Source: an uncultured Desulfobacterales bacterium (GTDB lineage Bacteria; Desulfobacterota; Desulfobacteria; Desulfobacterales; UBA11574). From it: DNA of 64,000 nt. The notes beneath the pieces are model-generated. The model saw only the letters and a list, made by a program, of their open reading frames with translations. It had not been told where the DNA came from and ran no database searches. Numbering within the stretch: the stretch's first letter is position 1; each line of letters begins with the position of its first letter. Shown piece after piece: positions 9,183-18,692 of this stretch. The position numbers and the translations under genes are program-made. The stretch spans positions 42,618 to 106,617 of the forward strand of contig CALLDL010000018.1 of NCBI GenBank assembly GCA_937998305.1. Reading direction: 5' to 3'.

Positions 9183-11510
9183 ATGACACAGAAAAAACGA
9201 TCCATAAATATAACCCTTAAACGGCTGCTTAAGTGGTATCTGCCCACCGTTGTCCTCATATGTGGAATTATGCTGGTGTATTGCTGGTATCTTTCCATCC
9301 AAATAGACAAAAGATTTTCAGAGCGGCGATGGAGTATACCTTCCAAAGTTTATTCAGACACGACGATACTATACCCTGGGCAAAAAACAAATCGCACACT
9401 TTTTAATGAAAAACTGCGCCGTTTGGGGTATCGGGAAGTTGCCCATAAGCCGGTGAATAAGGGTGAACTCAATCGGTCGGCATCATTTGTACAACTCTAT
9501 CTTCACGATTTTATCGTCCCATCGAGACACAAGGAAGGCATTCCTGTTCAGATCGTATTTGATGAAAATCGAATAGAATCGATAACCAATTTAAATACAG
9601 GTCAGCTGCTTCCCATTTTGGAGCTTGAGCCGGAGGAGGTAATGTTATTTTTTGGCCCTCATCGAGAACGACGGCAACTTATTTCCATAGATCAAGTTTC
9701 TCAGCATGTCATCTATGCTGTTTTAGCCGCAGAAGATCGTCGGTTTTATACACACAAAGGGTTGGACCCAAAGGGAATATTGAGAGCGATTTACACTAAC
9801 CTGCGTCATGCCTCCATACGTCAAGGGGGATCTACCATTACCCAGCAATTGGCCAAAAATTATTTTCTTACACCCAAGAGGACGTTCATTCGAAAACTTA
9901 AAGAGCTTTTCATGTCTCTTACCATTGAGGTGATGTATGAGAAGAATGAAATACTCGAAATTTATCTCAATGAAATCTATCTGGGACAGAAAGCTTCGGA
10001 TGCGATAAACGGTATCGGTGAAGCGTCTTTTTTCTATTTTGGCAAACCTGTGAGCAACCTTTCCCTGGTTGAAGCCGCGACTCTGGCCGGCCTAATCAGG
10101 GGCCCCAACCATTATTCTCCTTATATTGATAAAGACCGTTGTCAGAAACGGAGAAATATCGTGCTGAACGCCATGTATGAGCAGCGATGGATTTCAGATG
10201 AAGAATTGGAAAAGGCGATGCCTTTACCCGTTGAGGCTGTTGGTTATGCGTCTTATGGGAAAAAGGCGCCCTATTTTATGGACTACCTGTCTGAACAGCT
10301 TACAATGCTGTATTCTCCTCAAGACCTATCCAGCCTTGGGTTGTCGATTTATACAACCCTGGACACCCAGGTCCAAATGGCTGCGGAAAACGCACTGAAA
10401 AAGGGCCTGGTTTCGCTGGAGAAGTCAAACCCGGAGTTGCACCGTACAGATCCCCAAAAAAAACTGCAAGGAGCTGTTATTGTTATGCAGCCCAAAACCG
10501 GTTATGTCTTGGCCATGGTTGGCGGGCGCAATTACAGTGCAAGCCAGTTCAATCGAATTACGCAGGCACGGCGACAACCCGGTAGTGCATTCAAGCCTTT
10601 AGTATACTTGAGCGGATTGGATAAATTCACTCCGGCCTCCAGATTGTCCAATGAATCCAGAATTTATGAAATTGATGGGAAGGAATGGATACCCCAGAAC
10701 TATGAACCGATGACGGAGGATCGCGTGCGGATGAGAAATGCTTTGGCGAGATCCGTAAATTTGGCAACGGTTGACCTGGCCATGCAAGTGGGGTTAGATC
10801 AAATCATTACAACGGTGGGCAAGTTCGGGTTTTCGACCCCTTTAAAACCGTATCCCTCCATTGCGTTGGGATCCTTTGAGGTGATACCGTTAGAGCTGGC
10901 GCGTGCGTATTGTCCTTTTGCAGCAGATGGTGTACTATCTTATCCGTTGGCCTTAAAAGAGGTCTTGGACGAGAATGATGTCGTTATGGAACGAAGACAT
11001 ATGAGCATCAAGCAGGTCACAACGCCTGAAAAAGCCTTTATCATGAGCTCATTATTACAAAGTGTTGTGGAGAATGGCACTGCAAATTCATTAAAGGAAA
11101 TGGGAATAGCTTTTCCGGTTGCCGCCAAGACCGGCACCACCAACGATTATAGAGATGCCTGGTTTGTGGGATATACGCCGGACGTTTTGGCTTTGATATG
11201 GGTGGGATTCGATGATGGCGCTTCTATTCACGCCTCAGGCTCAAAAGCCGCCTTGCCGATTTGGGCCGGTCTCATGAATGCCTTGCCCCAATATGTGTCG
11301 GGGGGTTGGTTTAGGATGCCGCCGGGAGTGGTCACACAGGTTGTTTGTTCAGAAAGCGGACAACTGGCTGTAGAAGACAGATGCCCTCATCCAATAGAAG
11401 AATATTTTCTGGCGGATCATGTACCCATAGACCATTGTCGAATTCACGGAGACGGAGATTCATTTGGAAGGATCGTTGATGGGATTAAAGATTTTTTTAA
11501 TGAGTTTTAA
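9183..11510 (+). CDS. mrcB: Bifunctional class A penicillin-binding protein (PBP1b-like)
   Basis: Polymerises glycan strands and cross-links peptides in the periplasm. It has one N-terminal anchor helix (about residues 16-38) and a UB2H-like region (RRWSIPSKVYSD onward, to about 130). The GT51 domain carries AAEDRRFYTHKGLDP (about 181) and GGSTITQQLAKN. The transpeptidase domain has SxxK as RQPGSAFKPL (about 466), SxN in the ARSVNLA region and KTGT (about 649). The 775-aa length fits PBP1b. The UB2H region suggests an outer-membrane lipoprotein activator of LpoB type. The next gene is a lipoprotein overlapping its end, although that one is TPR-type and not recognisably LpoB. Confidence 0.93.
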   Translation: MTQKKRSINITLKRLLKWYLPTVVLICGIMLVYCWYLSIQIDKRFSERRWSIPSKVYSDTTILYPGQKTNRTLFNEKLRRLGYREVAHKPVNKGELNRSASFVQLYLHDFIVPSRHKEGIPVQIVFDENRIESITNLNTGQLLPILELEPEEVMLFFGPHRERRQLISIDQVSQHVIYAVLAAEDRRFYTHKGLDPKGILRAIYTNLRHASIRQGGSTITQQLAKNYFLTPKRTFIRKLKELFMSLTIEVMYEKNEILEIYLNEIYLGQKASDAINGIGEASFFYFGKPVSNLSLVEAATLAGLIRGPNHYSPYIDKDRCQKRRNIVLNAMYEQRWISDEELEKAMPLPVEAVGYASYGKKAPYFMDYLSEQLTMLYSPQDLSSLGLSIYTTLDTQVQMAAENALKKGLVSLEKSNPELHRTDPQKKLQGAVIVMQPKTGYVLAMVGGRNYSASQFNRITQARRQPGSAFKPLVYLSGLDKFTPASRLSNESRIYEIDGKEWIPQNYEPMTEDRVRMRNALARSVNLATVDLAMQVGLDQIITTVGKFGFSTPLKPYPSIALGSFEVIPLELARAYCPFAADGVLSYPLALKEVLDENDVVMERRHMSIKQVTTPEKAFIMSSLLQSVVENGTANSLKEMGIAFPVAAKTGTTNDYRDAWFVGYTPDVLALIWVGFDDGASIHASGSKAALPIWAGLMNALPQYVSGGWFRMPPGVVTQVVCSESGQLAVEDRCPHPIEEYFLADHVPIDHCRIHGDGDSFGRIVDGIKDFFNEF

Positions 11511-11937
11511 AATGGTTGTCGTCACTTGCATATTCGGATTCTCAATGGTCCTTTCAGGGTGTGCTCCTGTTGTTATGAAGCCCTCGTCGGAGGTCCATCG
11601 GGAAACGACCCGAGAGGCTGGTGAATTAGAGGAAAATGCCGAAAAACCCGGCCTCAGCCCCCGTGCTCTTGCTGCGTTGCAGTTAACCGATCAGGGAAGG
11701 ATGTTTTTAGAAAATAATCAGCCTGATGATGCCATCGGAATACTGGAACGGGCACTGAATCTCAATCCAAACAATGGCCGGAATTACTATTATTTGGCCG
11801 AGGCTTGGCTCATGAAATGGAATATCGGGCAGGCCACGGAATTCAATCGTCTGGCGGAAATCTATCTTAAAGACGACAGTGAATGGCTACATCGTGTCAT
11901 ATTGCAAAGGGAACGGATTAAAGAACAAGAACAGTAA
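11479..11937 (+). CDS. TPR lipoprotein overlapping the PBP gene
   Basis: The track starts at 11464, but GGAAGGA seven bases before the ATG at 11479 decides the start, giving MGLKIFLMSFKM and a lipoprotein signal with lipobox LSGC. After an acidic linker it has one or two TPR units (about residues 70-140: GRMFLENNQPDDAIGILERA, NYYYLAEAWL). It overlaps the PBP gene by 32 bases, so it is translationally coupled. Inference: an outer-membrane partner or activator of this PBP, by analogy with LpoA, which has TPR-like repeats; no sequence proof. Confidence 0.8.
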   Translation: MGLKIFLMSFKMVVVTCIFGFSMVLSGCAPVVMKPSSEVHRETTREAGELEENAEKPGLSPRALAALQLTDQGRMFLENNQPDDAIGILERALNLNPNNGRNYYYLAEAWLMKWNIGQATEFNRLAEIYLKDDSEWLHRVILQRERIKEQEQ

Positions 11938-11947
11938 CCTATATTTA

Positions 11948-12265
11948 ACTGAGGGGTCGTGGAGTTTTTCTAAATAGTCCCTCCATGGATAATTTTTTTT
12001 TAAAACGCGTGAACTCGTGGCAAGGGCGCGTAAAGAAAGAACAGGAGCCTATCTTTAAAAAATCAATAGGTTCGCTACACGATCTGCAATTTCTTTTAAA
12101 GATGCGATTTCGGCATGCGCCTGTTCTTTCTAACGATCCCTAAGCCACCCTGCCCGCTCGTGCCTTACATGGCAGGCGGGTCAAACAGCACCCGCTTTAA
12201 AAAAAATCATCCATTCCGCTAGTATTCAAGGCTTTAGGAGAGAAACTCCCCGAGGGCTCAGTTAT
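11948..12265 (+). mobile_element. MITE-like element, full copy 1 (about 318 bp)
   Basis: Terminal inverted repeats are TAACTGAGGGGTCGTGGAG at the left and, reading inward from the right, TAACTGAGCCCTCGGGGAG. Inside lies a nested inverted pair, AAAGAAAGAACAGGAGCC and GCGCCTGTTCTTTCTAACG. It contains no ORF. TA-containing ends are compatible with an IS630/Tc1-type target duplication, but this is tentative. A second full copy in the opposite orientation is at 24714, and fragments are at 15925 and 5667. The element fills the gap between the PBP operon and the bactofilin gene. Confidence 0.75.
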
Positions 12266-12497
12266 TTAAAATCATTATTTTTTTATTGATTTGTCGCTAT
12301 TTAAAACGCTTAGTTTGGGATTGACATGAAACGGAGATTAACATATCATTACCCAAGTTTCATGCTCCAATATGGCAAAAATTCCCTTGAAGCGGTGGGT
12401 CGGAATAATTTTTTTCTTACCCAGCCGGCGGGAAGGCAAAATATTTCATCGGGACATGATTATAAATAAATTAATTTTCCCAAAAAGGGGGGATCTC

Positions 12498-12983
12498 ATG
12501 CTCAAGAAATCAAAAAAAACAAATGCCGAGCCTAAAGTCTCCACCAGTCCGGCCACAATGGTTGACAGGACAATTATCGGAGATCAAATTTTTATAGAGG
12601 GCAACATCCGCGGCGAGGAGGATCTGCTTATTGAGGGGTCGGTCAAAGGAAGCATTGAAATGAAGGCCCATCATTTAACGATAGGTTCAAAGGGTAAGGT
12701 CCAAGCCGAAGTTCATGCTGCAAATGTCACCATCAGCGGCAAGTTGGAAGGGAACATTAACGCGACCGGCAGAGTGGAGATAACAAAGGCCGCTGATTTT
12801 CATGGAGAAATCAAATCAAAAAGTATCTCCGTAGAGGACGGAGCCTATCTTAAGGCGGTGATCGAGCTGGAACGCGAGCCGACGCAAAAAGCCGTTCCTT
12901 TAGGAAAGCCCGAAACAAAAGTGTCCCCTGAACCGAAAAAAGAACCATTTATTCTGGCCGGCAAAGACAGCAAGGGGAATTGA
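12498..12983 (+). CDS. Bactofilin family protein
   Basis: A cytoskeletal beta-helix polymer protein that positions cell-wall or other machinery. The track start (12372) is too early. AAAAGGGGGGATCTC before the ATG at 12498 gives 161 aa starting MLKKSKKTN. The bactofilin core spans about residues 22-125 with the repeating pattern DRTIIGDQIFIEGNIRGEED, LIEGSVKGSIE, GKVQAEVHAANVTISGKLEG and GNINATGRVEI. The charged Pro/Lys tails on both sides are typical. Next to a class A PBP, it fits a cell-shape role. It is followed after three bases by the 12987 gene. Confidence 0.9.
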   Translation: MLKKSKKTNAEPKVSTSPATMVDRTIIGDQIFIEGNIRGEEDLLIEGSVKGSIEMKAHHLTIGSKGKVQAEVHAANVTISGKLEGNINATGRVEITKAADFHGEIKSKSISVEDGAYLKAVIELEREPTQKAVPLGKPETKVSPEPKKEPFILAGKDSKGN

Positions 12984-12986
12984 TCA

Positions 12987-13595
12987 TTGGCTGCTTTCGC
13001 TACAGATCTGAACCAAAAGGATCTGAACCAACACCTTGGGTTGGAGGGCTACACCAGCAACGCCCTGAAGCTTTTTATGGAACATCTCGATCAACAACCA
13101 CAGAGCAGATTGTTGGACGTTGGTCCGGTGTGTCAGGAAAATGTCAGGTTTTTTGCCAGCAGGGTTTCGAAACACTATGTTTGTGACATGTTCATCCGGC
13201 TGGATCGGTATATTCGCAAGGGCGAACCCGTTTCTCAAATCTGGAAGGAACTCGACTATCATCCTGAAAGTTTCGATGGAATCTTGGTGTGGGAATTAGC
13301 GGACCGCCTGGATGAACAGGATGTTAACCGTTTGGTAACCTTGTGCCACTCCATGTTAAAGCCAGGGGGAATGGCGGTGGTTATGGTTATGGGTGATCAG
13401 ATAGCGTCATCTGAAACAAAGTCCTTTGTTGTGGGACAAAACTATCGAATTTACTTACGGCCTCAGCCTCATCTAGACCTGCCGTTAAGGGGTCGCCAGA
13501 ACAGAGACGTATTGTCCATGATGGTGCCGTTTATTCCGGCCAAATCCTTCATTTGTCGTCCTGGTTTTATGGAATTCCTCTTCCAGCGCGAATAA
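12987..13595 (+). CDS. Methyltransferase-like protein, TTG start
   Basis: 202 aa. The fold resembles a class I SAM methyltransferase: SRLLDVGPVCQENVRFFASR fits motif I although the glycine loop is degenerate (DVGPVCQ rather than DxGxGxG), FDGILVWELADRLDEQD fits the motif IV/V area and MLKPGGMAVVMV is the typical post-motif strand. The degenerate SAM loop means activity is uncertain; it may be a non-catalytic relative. Translation starts at TTG three bases after the bactofilin stop, with AGGGG upstream, so the two form an operon. Substrate unknown. Confidence 0.65.
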   Translation: MAAFATDLNQKDLNQHLGLEGYTSNALKLFMEHLDQQPQSRLLDVGPVCQENVRFFASRVSKHYVCDMFIRLDRYIRKGEPVSQIWKELDYHPESFDGILVWELADRLDEQDVNRLVTLCHSMLKPGGMAVVMVMGDQIASSETKSFVVGQNYRIYLRPQPHLDLPLRGRQNRDVLSMMVPFIPAKSFICRPGFMEFLFQRE

Positions 13596-13709
13596 CCCGA
13601 CCGGGCGGGACACAAATTAGTTCGCTTCGCTCACAATTGGAATGATGGCATAAACCATGAGCTATTAAAAGACCTTTAATTTTTACCAATTGTAGAAATT
13701 CCGAGACGC

Positions 13710-15140
13710 CTAGTTAGGCCTTGGTTTAACAACATACACGATTCTCACCTTGTCTTTTGAACCCGGGGCGATTTTCAAGGCAGCAGGGGTGAGGGCAAGA
13801 TTCGCCAATATTGTTCCGGTCCTTTTTAAGTTGTCTAGGTGAACCTTTTCCGTGTATAGGGTTGAAATATTTCCCAAAATCCGTTTTCCTCCGATAATTT
13901 CAATTTTATCCGGGTCCATTTCTATTTCTGAAAGAATTAATCCTTCCGGTAATTCTCCAACCCAGTCGACCTGCAAAGGAATTTCTTTTTTAATCGTTTC
14001 ATCAAGGGTTACCTCTATGACAGATGGAATCACCTTTCTTAAAAAAATTCCGGGTGGCAGCGTAATGCTATCCTGTGTGATGGAAAAAATATTTCGACCG
14101 ATAACAGCATTACCAAGGTCCAGTTTCACTTGAATCTGTTCGGGTTGAACCGATTTTATCAGGGCGCCTGATCCCCCCAAGTGAAGGCGAACGGCATTAA
14201 CAGATGCATCTACGATTTCAAAGCTGGAATTGCGGTTCGTATATTCTACGGGGATTTCAAGGGTAATCAGGGTGTCCAAACCTTTTGAAAAACTGAACCA
14301 GATTCCGGTGATAAAAAAGACGGAAATTATCGCCGCTATGCTCATTTTAAATTTTTCTTTTTGTTGGTAAACGTTCTCCTCTTCATGTATTCCCATGTGT
14401 TCTTGTAATATTGTCGTAAATATTGCGGTACTGTCGATATCCGTGATTTTGGTATCTTTGGCAACGACCACCTTTCCGGTCTCTTCGGATACGACAATAA
14501 CCAAAGCGTCTGTTGATTCGGACAGACCGAGGGCAGCCCGGTGACGGGTTCCGTAGTGTGACGGCAGATCACTTTTGTACGACAAGGGAAGAATAACTCC
14601 GACCCTGGCAATCCGATCCTCCTCGATGATGATAGCGCCGTCATGGACCGGATTGTCTCCCCAGAAAATACTGGTGATCATCTCCTTGGAGATTAATCCG
14701 CGTAAGGGTATGCCGCCCCGAAAGACATCCTCCAAATTTTCTTTTGACGGCAGAACAATCAATGCACCAATATGCCTTTTGGACAATGCTTTTACACTTT
14801 CAACAATGATTTGTATCGTTGTTGGAACACTTTTTTGGGGAAATCCCCATAGAATGGCCCTTAAATTCTTTGCCTGGAGAACACTTCGTATTTCATTTCG
14901 AAATACAATAATGATGATGAGAGCGACAACCGCTGTAATGCCCTGCATAACCCAACTGGTTAAAATGAGACCGAAAAATACAGCGATACGCTGGAAGATC
15001 CAGAGTAAAGCAATGCCGGTGAGTACCCTAAAAACATAGGTTTCTCTAAATAGCACATAGAGACGAAACAGAATGTAGCTGTTTAACAGGATATCGATGA
15101 CATCTTGCCAGCGAATGAATTCTAAAAAAGGCATAAGCAA
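13710..15140 (-). CDS. Diadenylate cyclase CdaA fused to YbbR (CdaR-like) domains
   Basis: Makes c-di-AMP from two ATP. Three N-terminal membrane helices (about residues 12-80) precede the DAC domain (about 100-250) with both catalytic motifs: DGA in NPVHDGAIII (about 166) and RHR in TRHRAALG (about 200). A further membrane helix (about 269-290, IAAIISVFFITGIWF) leads into two or more YbbR repeats (about 295-470) that would face the periplasm. In Firmicutes CdaA and its regulator CdaR/YbbR are separate adjacent genes; here they are one 476-aa polypeptide with no frameshift needed. The DUF2914 gene lies 12 bases upstream. c-di-AMP receptors are not in the window. Confidence 0.9.
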   Translation of the reverse strand: MLMPFLEFIRWQDVIDILLNSYILFRLYVLFRETYVFRVLTGIALLWIFQRIAVFFGLILTSWVMQGITAVVALIIIIVFRNEIRSVLQAKNLRAILWGFPQKSVPTTIQIIVESVKALSKRHIGALIVLPSKENLEDVFRGGIPLRGLISKEMITSIFWGDNPVHDGAIIIEEDRIARVGVILPLSYKSDLPSHYGTRHRAALGLSESTDALVIVVSEETGKVVVAKDTKITDIDSTAIFTTILQEHMGIHEEENVYQQKEKFKMSIAAIISVFFITGIWFSFSKGLDTLITLEIPVEYTNRNSSFEIVDASVNAVRLHLGGSGALIKSVQPEQIQVKLDLGNAVIGRNIFSITQDSITLPPGIFLRKVIPSVIEVTLDETIKKEIPLQVDWVGELPEGLILSEIEMDPDKIEIIGGKRILGNISTLYTEKVHLDNLKRTGTILANLALTPAALKIAPGSKDKVRIVYVVKPRPN

Positions 15141-15152
15141 ATTCCAGTTCCG

Positions 15153-15596
15153 TCAGTCGGTGATGCTGAATCTCAAAATACGAAGAAGATTCCCTTTTTG
15201 ATCGGAAATTTCAACGCGCCATGGGCCTTTGTCGGTTTCTCGGAGTTGAATACTGCTGTAGGTCCCCCAGCGGGGTGGCTGAAGTGTTAACCGTTTTTTT
15301 GTGCTGGGGTCATCTCTGTGAAACCATTTATGGTATATAAACGTTTTTTCGGGAACCGGATCAAATGAGGTGAAACAGGAGACTTTTCCAATCTTTATGG
15401 AAAAAGTAACCGCCGGGTTTTGGGGTGTAAAATCTTTAATCTCTTCACACATTACACCGAGATCCATCACCAACTTTTTTTGAGTGGTGCTGGATTTGGA
15501 ATTTTGGATGTTTTGCGAAAACGACCAATGAGAGGAAAAAAGATCTGCACAAAGCATAACAAAAAGGACTATGATAAATCTTAACTTGATATCCAT
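15153..15596 (-). CDS. DUF2914 family exported protein
   Basis: About 147 aa with a signal peptide or anchor (LRFIIVLFVMLCADLF) and a DUF2914 domain (about residues 55-147). Recognised from VSCFTSFDPVP, the conserved YHKWFHRDD, RWGTYSSIQL and GPWRVEISDQKGNLLRILRF. The track begins at an upstream GTG; the ATG at 15596 is better spaced from GGAAG. DUF2914 has no established function but is often attached to envelope proteins. It sits first in an operon with the c-di-AMP synthase, so it may act in envelope or turgor sensing. That is inference. Confidence 0.7.
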   Translation of the reverse strand: MDIKLRFIIVLFVMLCADLFSSHWSFSQNIQNSKSSTTQKKLVMDLGVMCEEIKDFTPQNPAVTFSIKIGKVSCFTSFDPVPEKTFIYHKWFHRDDPSTKKRLTLQPPRWGTYSSIQLRETDKGPWRVEISDQKGNLLRILRFSITD

Positions 15597-15924
15597 ATGT
15601 ATTCGCACTTCCGGTTATTAAAGAACCCGAAAAAGTGATAACAGTTGCTCGGGCACTTTTAATCCTTATATTATAATTGATTTGTTATTGTTTTGTCACT
15701 ATTTGAAACCCTCGGGTTAGGGTTCAATTTGGGTGTCAGCATTTGGATGTAAAATGGGTTTTTAATATTCATCCCATCTATTACGATTAACGGATTTCAA
15801 TACTATCTAAAATTTATAATTTAGCAAGGAAAAATGTCTGTAACTCATTTGCATATACCACATCAAGTCGCTATGCGATTATATTTAAATTCGACTTTAT
15901 TGAAAAATGTTGTGGATCATGAGA
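15597..15924. other. Intergenic region, nothing recognised
   Basis: This is 328 AT-rich bases upstream of the DUF2914-CdaA operon. No ORF and no clear promoter or structured RNA is visible. A partial MITE follows immediately. Confidence 0.4.
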
Positions 15925-16022
15925 TAATTGAGGGGTCGGGGAGTTTTTCTAAATAGTTGCTCCATGGATAATCTTTTTTTGAACCGCGTGAACTCGTGGC
16001 AAGGGTTCGTAAAGAAAGAATA
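15925..16022 (+). mobile_element. MITE-like element, left-end fragment
   Basis: TAATTGAGGGGTCGGGGAG, then TCCATGGATAATC and GCGTGAACTCGTGGCAAGGG then AAAGAAAGAA, match the first 100 bases of the copy at 11948 closely. The rest of the element is missing. It lies about 80 bases before the AsmA gene. Confidence 0.75.
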
Positions 16023-16103
16023 GATTTTATGTAAGATGTATAATTTTGAAGAGGACCCATTTTGTTTACGCTCAATTAGGGTGGAAAAAGAGGGGGATGT
16101 ACT

Positions 16104-18113
16104 ATGAATCGAACTGTAAAGTGGGTGTTAATCATTGGCTTCAGCTTGATTGCCGTATTCATCGCAGCCCTTGTCCTGCTGCCGAAGTTCGTGGACGTCA
16201 AACAATACAAACCCCGGATCGAAGCTCAAGTGACCAAGGCTACCGGACGTGCATTTAGTATTGGAGATGATCTTCGTCTTTCTTTTTTTCCATATGCAAG
16301 CCTTTCCTTTTCCGACTTTCACCTGGGAAGCCTCCCTGGGTTTAAGGAAAAAGATTTTATCATCGTGAAATCGTTTGATGTGAGGGTTAAGCTTGTGCCC
16401 CTTCTTTTCAAGGACATACAGATCAAACGTTTTATATTAAAAGGGACTCGACTTGTCCTGGAGACCAGTAAGGACGGCCGGACCAATTGGGAATTCAATG
16501 CAAAAACCACTCCCGAACTTTCTGCTGAAACGCCAAAGGAAACAAAAAAGCCAAGAAAAGCCGAGTCCGGAGAAGGATTCGCTCTAAAAACATTTACCTT
16601 GGGTGAGCTTGCTGTGACCGATGGATCCGTTCTCTGGCTGGATCACAAGAAAAAAGAGCGCAAGGAAATTTCTGATGTGACCCTATTGCTTCAGGATGTC
16701 TCCCTGGACCGACCCATCGGCGTTACCTTCTCTGCCAGGCTCGATAAACAGCCTTTTTCTCTTAAAGGCAATGTGGGGCCAATTGGTAAAATGCCCGGTA
16801 AAGGGACGATTCCCCTGGATTTTTCCGTCAGAGCTTTTGAACAGGTGGATATCGGGCTAAAAGGAAATGTTGTGGATCCGGCCAATCAGCCAAAATTTGA
16901 CTTATTCATAAATGTATCCCCGTTTTCGCCTCGAAAACTTCTGGCCGCAATGGGAAAGGCTTTGCCTGTATCAACATCTGATCCTGGTGTGTTAAATCGT
17001 GTCTCCTTTAAAGCCGCTATCAAAGGGGACTCAAAGAATGTATCGGTTTCAGATGGTGTTATGGATATGGATGAATCGAAGGTAAATGTTACGATAAAGG
17101 CCGGTGATTTTACAAAGCCTCGGATAGCATTCAATATGGATCTTGATCAAATCGACTTGGATCGATATCTGCCGCCCCCAGCCAAAAAAGTGGCCGGAGA
17201 AAAAGAAGGCAAGACTGCTGAACCTAAAGGGGCTAAAAAGACCGATTATTCAAAGTTACGCCGGCTATCCTTGAACGGCAGAATGCGCATCGGAAAACTT
17301 AAAATACAGAATGCTAAAATCGAACGCGTTCATCTCACCCTCACCGGTGAAAAAGGGATTTTTAATCTGCAGCCCCTTACCATGGATCTGTATCAGGGCG
17401 GCTTGTCGGGAAACGGGATTTTCAGTGTACAAAATGATGTTCCGCAGACGAATATCCATCTGGCATTAAACGGTGTTCAGGCTGGACCCCTTCTTAATGA
17501 TCTTTTAAAAAAAGATTTTCTTGAAGGGATGCTGAAGGCGAAGGTTAATCTCAGCATGAAGGGAGATGATGCCGTCGCCATCAAGAGGACATTAAACGGC
17601 GATGGCGATCTTCTGTTTGAAGACGGGGCCATCAAGGGCGTTGATCTGAATGGAATGTTTAATAATGCCAAAACAGCCTTTGGACTGGCCGAAAAAGGTG
17701 GAAAAGCGCCACGGACCGACTTTTCACAACTTCATGTGCCCTTTTCAGTGAAAAATGGTCTTGTGAGCACCGCCAACACTGCCCTTATATCACCCTTGAT
17801 TCGATTGACGGCATCGGGAAACGCCGATTTGATAAAAGAACTGCTTGATTTCAGGTTAGAACCCAAACTCGTGGGAACCATCAAAGGGCAGGGGGATACC
17901 AAAGATCGTTCAGGACTCATGGTCCCCGTATTGGTGGTCGGAAGTTTTTCTTCACCCAAATTCCGTCCGGATCTCGAAGGGATGTTTAAACAAAACATTG
18001 AAAAAAGTCTTCCGGGTGTACAAGATAAGTTGCTGGGCACTGACTCTAAAAAAGAGGAATCAGGATTTATCGAGGAACAAATAAAAGGAATTCTCAAGGG
18101 GTTTGGGAAATAA
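16104..18113 (+). CDS. AsmA family protein
   Basis: 669 aa. An N-terminal membrane anchor (about residues 7-27) is followed by the AsmA N-terminal block (FVDVKQYKPRIEAQVTKATG, LRLSFFPYASLSFSDF, FKDIQIKRFILKGTRLVLE) and the AsmA C-terminal block (about 400-620; GDGDLLFEDGAIKGVDLNGM, LDFRLEPKLVGTIKG). Proteins of this family are bridge-like and periplasmic, and are implicated in phospholipid transport to the outer membrane. A Lys/Ala-rich linker lies at about 355-385. Single gene. The preceding GAGGGGG gives a usable ribosome binding site. Confidence 0.9.
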   Translation: MNRTVKWVLIIGFSLIAVFIAALVLLPKFVDVKQYKPRIEAQVTKATGRAFSIGDDLRLSFFPYASLSFSDFHLGSLPGFKEKDFIIVKSFDVRVKLVPLLFKDIQIKRFILKGTRLVLETSKDGRTNWEFNAKTTPELSAETPKETKKPRKAESGEGFALKTFTLGELAVTDGSVLWLDHKKKERKEISDVTLLLQDVSLDRPIGVTFSARLDKQPFSLKGNVGPIGKMPGKGTIPLDFSVRAFEQVDIGLKGNVVDPANQPKFDLFINVSPFSPRKLLAAMGKALPVSTSDPGVLNRVSFKAAIKGDSKNVSVSDGVMDMDESKVNVTIKAGDFTKPRIAFNMDLDQIDLDRYLPPPAKKVAGEKEGKTAEPKGAKKTDYSKLRRLSLNGRMRIGKLKIQNAKIERVHLTLTGEKGIFNLQPLTMDLYQGGLSGNGIFSVQNDVPQTNIHLALNGVQAGPLLNDLLKKDFLEGMLKAKVNLSMKGDDAVAIKRTLNGDGDLLFEDGAIKGVDLNGMFNNAKTAFGLAEKGGKAPRTDFSQLHVPFSVKNGLVSTANTALISPLIRLTASGNADLIKELLDFRLEPKLVGTIKGQGDTKDRSGLMVPVLVVGSFSSPKFRPDLEGMFKQNIEKSLPGVQDKLLGTDSKKEESGFIEEQIKGILKGFGK

Positions 18114-18330
18114 AACCGTATTGCCTGAATTTTGAATGAAAATTGATAAGAATCTTTATAATCCTTCTCTTGGAAGATTCAGGTATTATGATTTTAACTC
18201 GAGATTGATGATCTCGTAAAAACTCAAAAAACAGCCTTTTTTGCGAGTTCATCAAGATTGGCATAAAAATTGCTATTATCATAAATCAAATGGAATCAAG
18301 CTTCATGCTTTTTTGATTCCCACCTCCTTT

Positions 18331-18374
18331 TAACCCTGTTAGGTTGTCGTTATCTAACAGGGTTATTTATTTTT
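18331..18374 (+). terminator. Rho-independent terminator after the AsmA gene
   Basis: An 11-bp perfect stem AACCCTGTTAG / CTAACAGGGTT with an 11-base loop is followed by ATTTATTTTT. It lies about 220 bases after the AsmA stop. Confidence 0.75.
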
Positions 18375-18572
18375 CGCTCCTGGCCAGGCAAACATCCAAA
18401 CGTCAAATTGTTGTGCATATCTGTCAACGAGTTGTCGGAATCGGTCAGATCTATTTCCCAAAACCTAACCCAGACAAGCCCTGAAAACGGGCCGGGCTGG
18501 TTGTAGCGAAGCGGATTTGTCCGCCTGTGCCGTGTGGCGGAAATCTCGATTTGTCGGGGAACCAAAAATATT

Positions 18573-18643
18573 TGCCACTAAGGCACTAAGACACAAAGGA
18601 TATATTTATTATTCTTTCTTCGTGCCTTGGTGCCTTAGTGGCA
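18573..18643. repeat. Inverted repeat with GTGCCTTAGTGGCA-type arms
   Basis: Left arm TGCCACTAAGGCACTAAGAC and right arm GTGCCTTGGTGCCTTAGTGG are near-perfect inverted copies about 20 bases apart. It lies in the convergent gap between the AsmA gene and motB. Arms of this kind occur in many environmental genomes. Possibly a bidirectional terminator or a MITE relic. Confidence 0.65.
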
Positions 18644-18692
18644 GAATGGAGAAAGTTTTGCCACAAAATGCGCAAAATTTATTTCTAAGGAA

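Noticed and set aside
14575-15039. 154-aa plus-strand ORF
   Set aside because: Antisense to the diadenylate cyclase domain.
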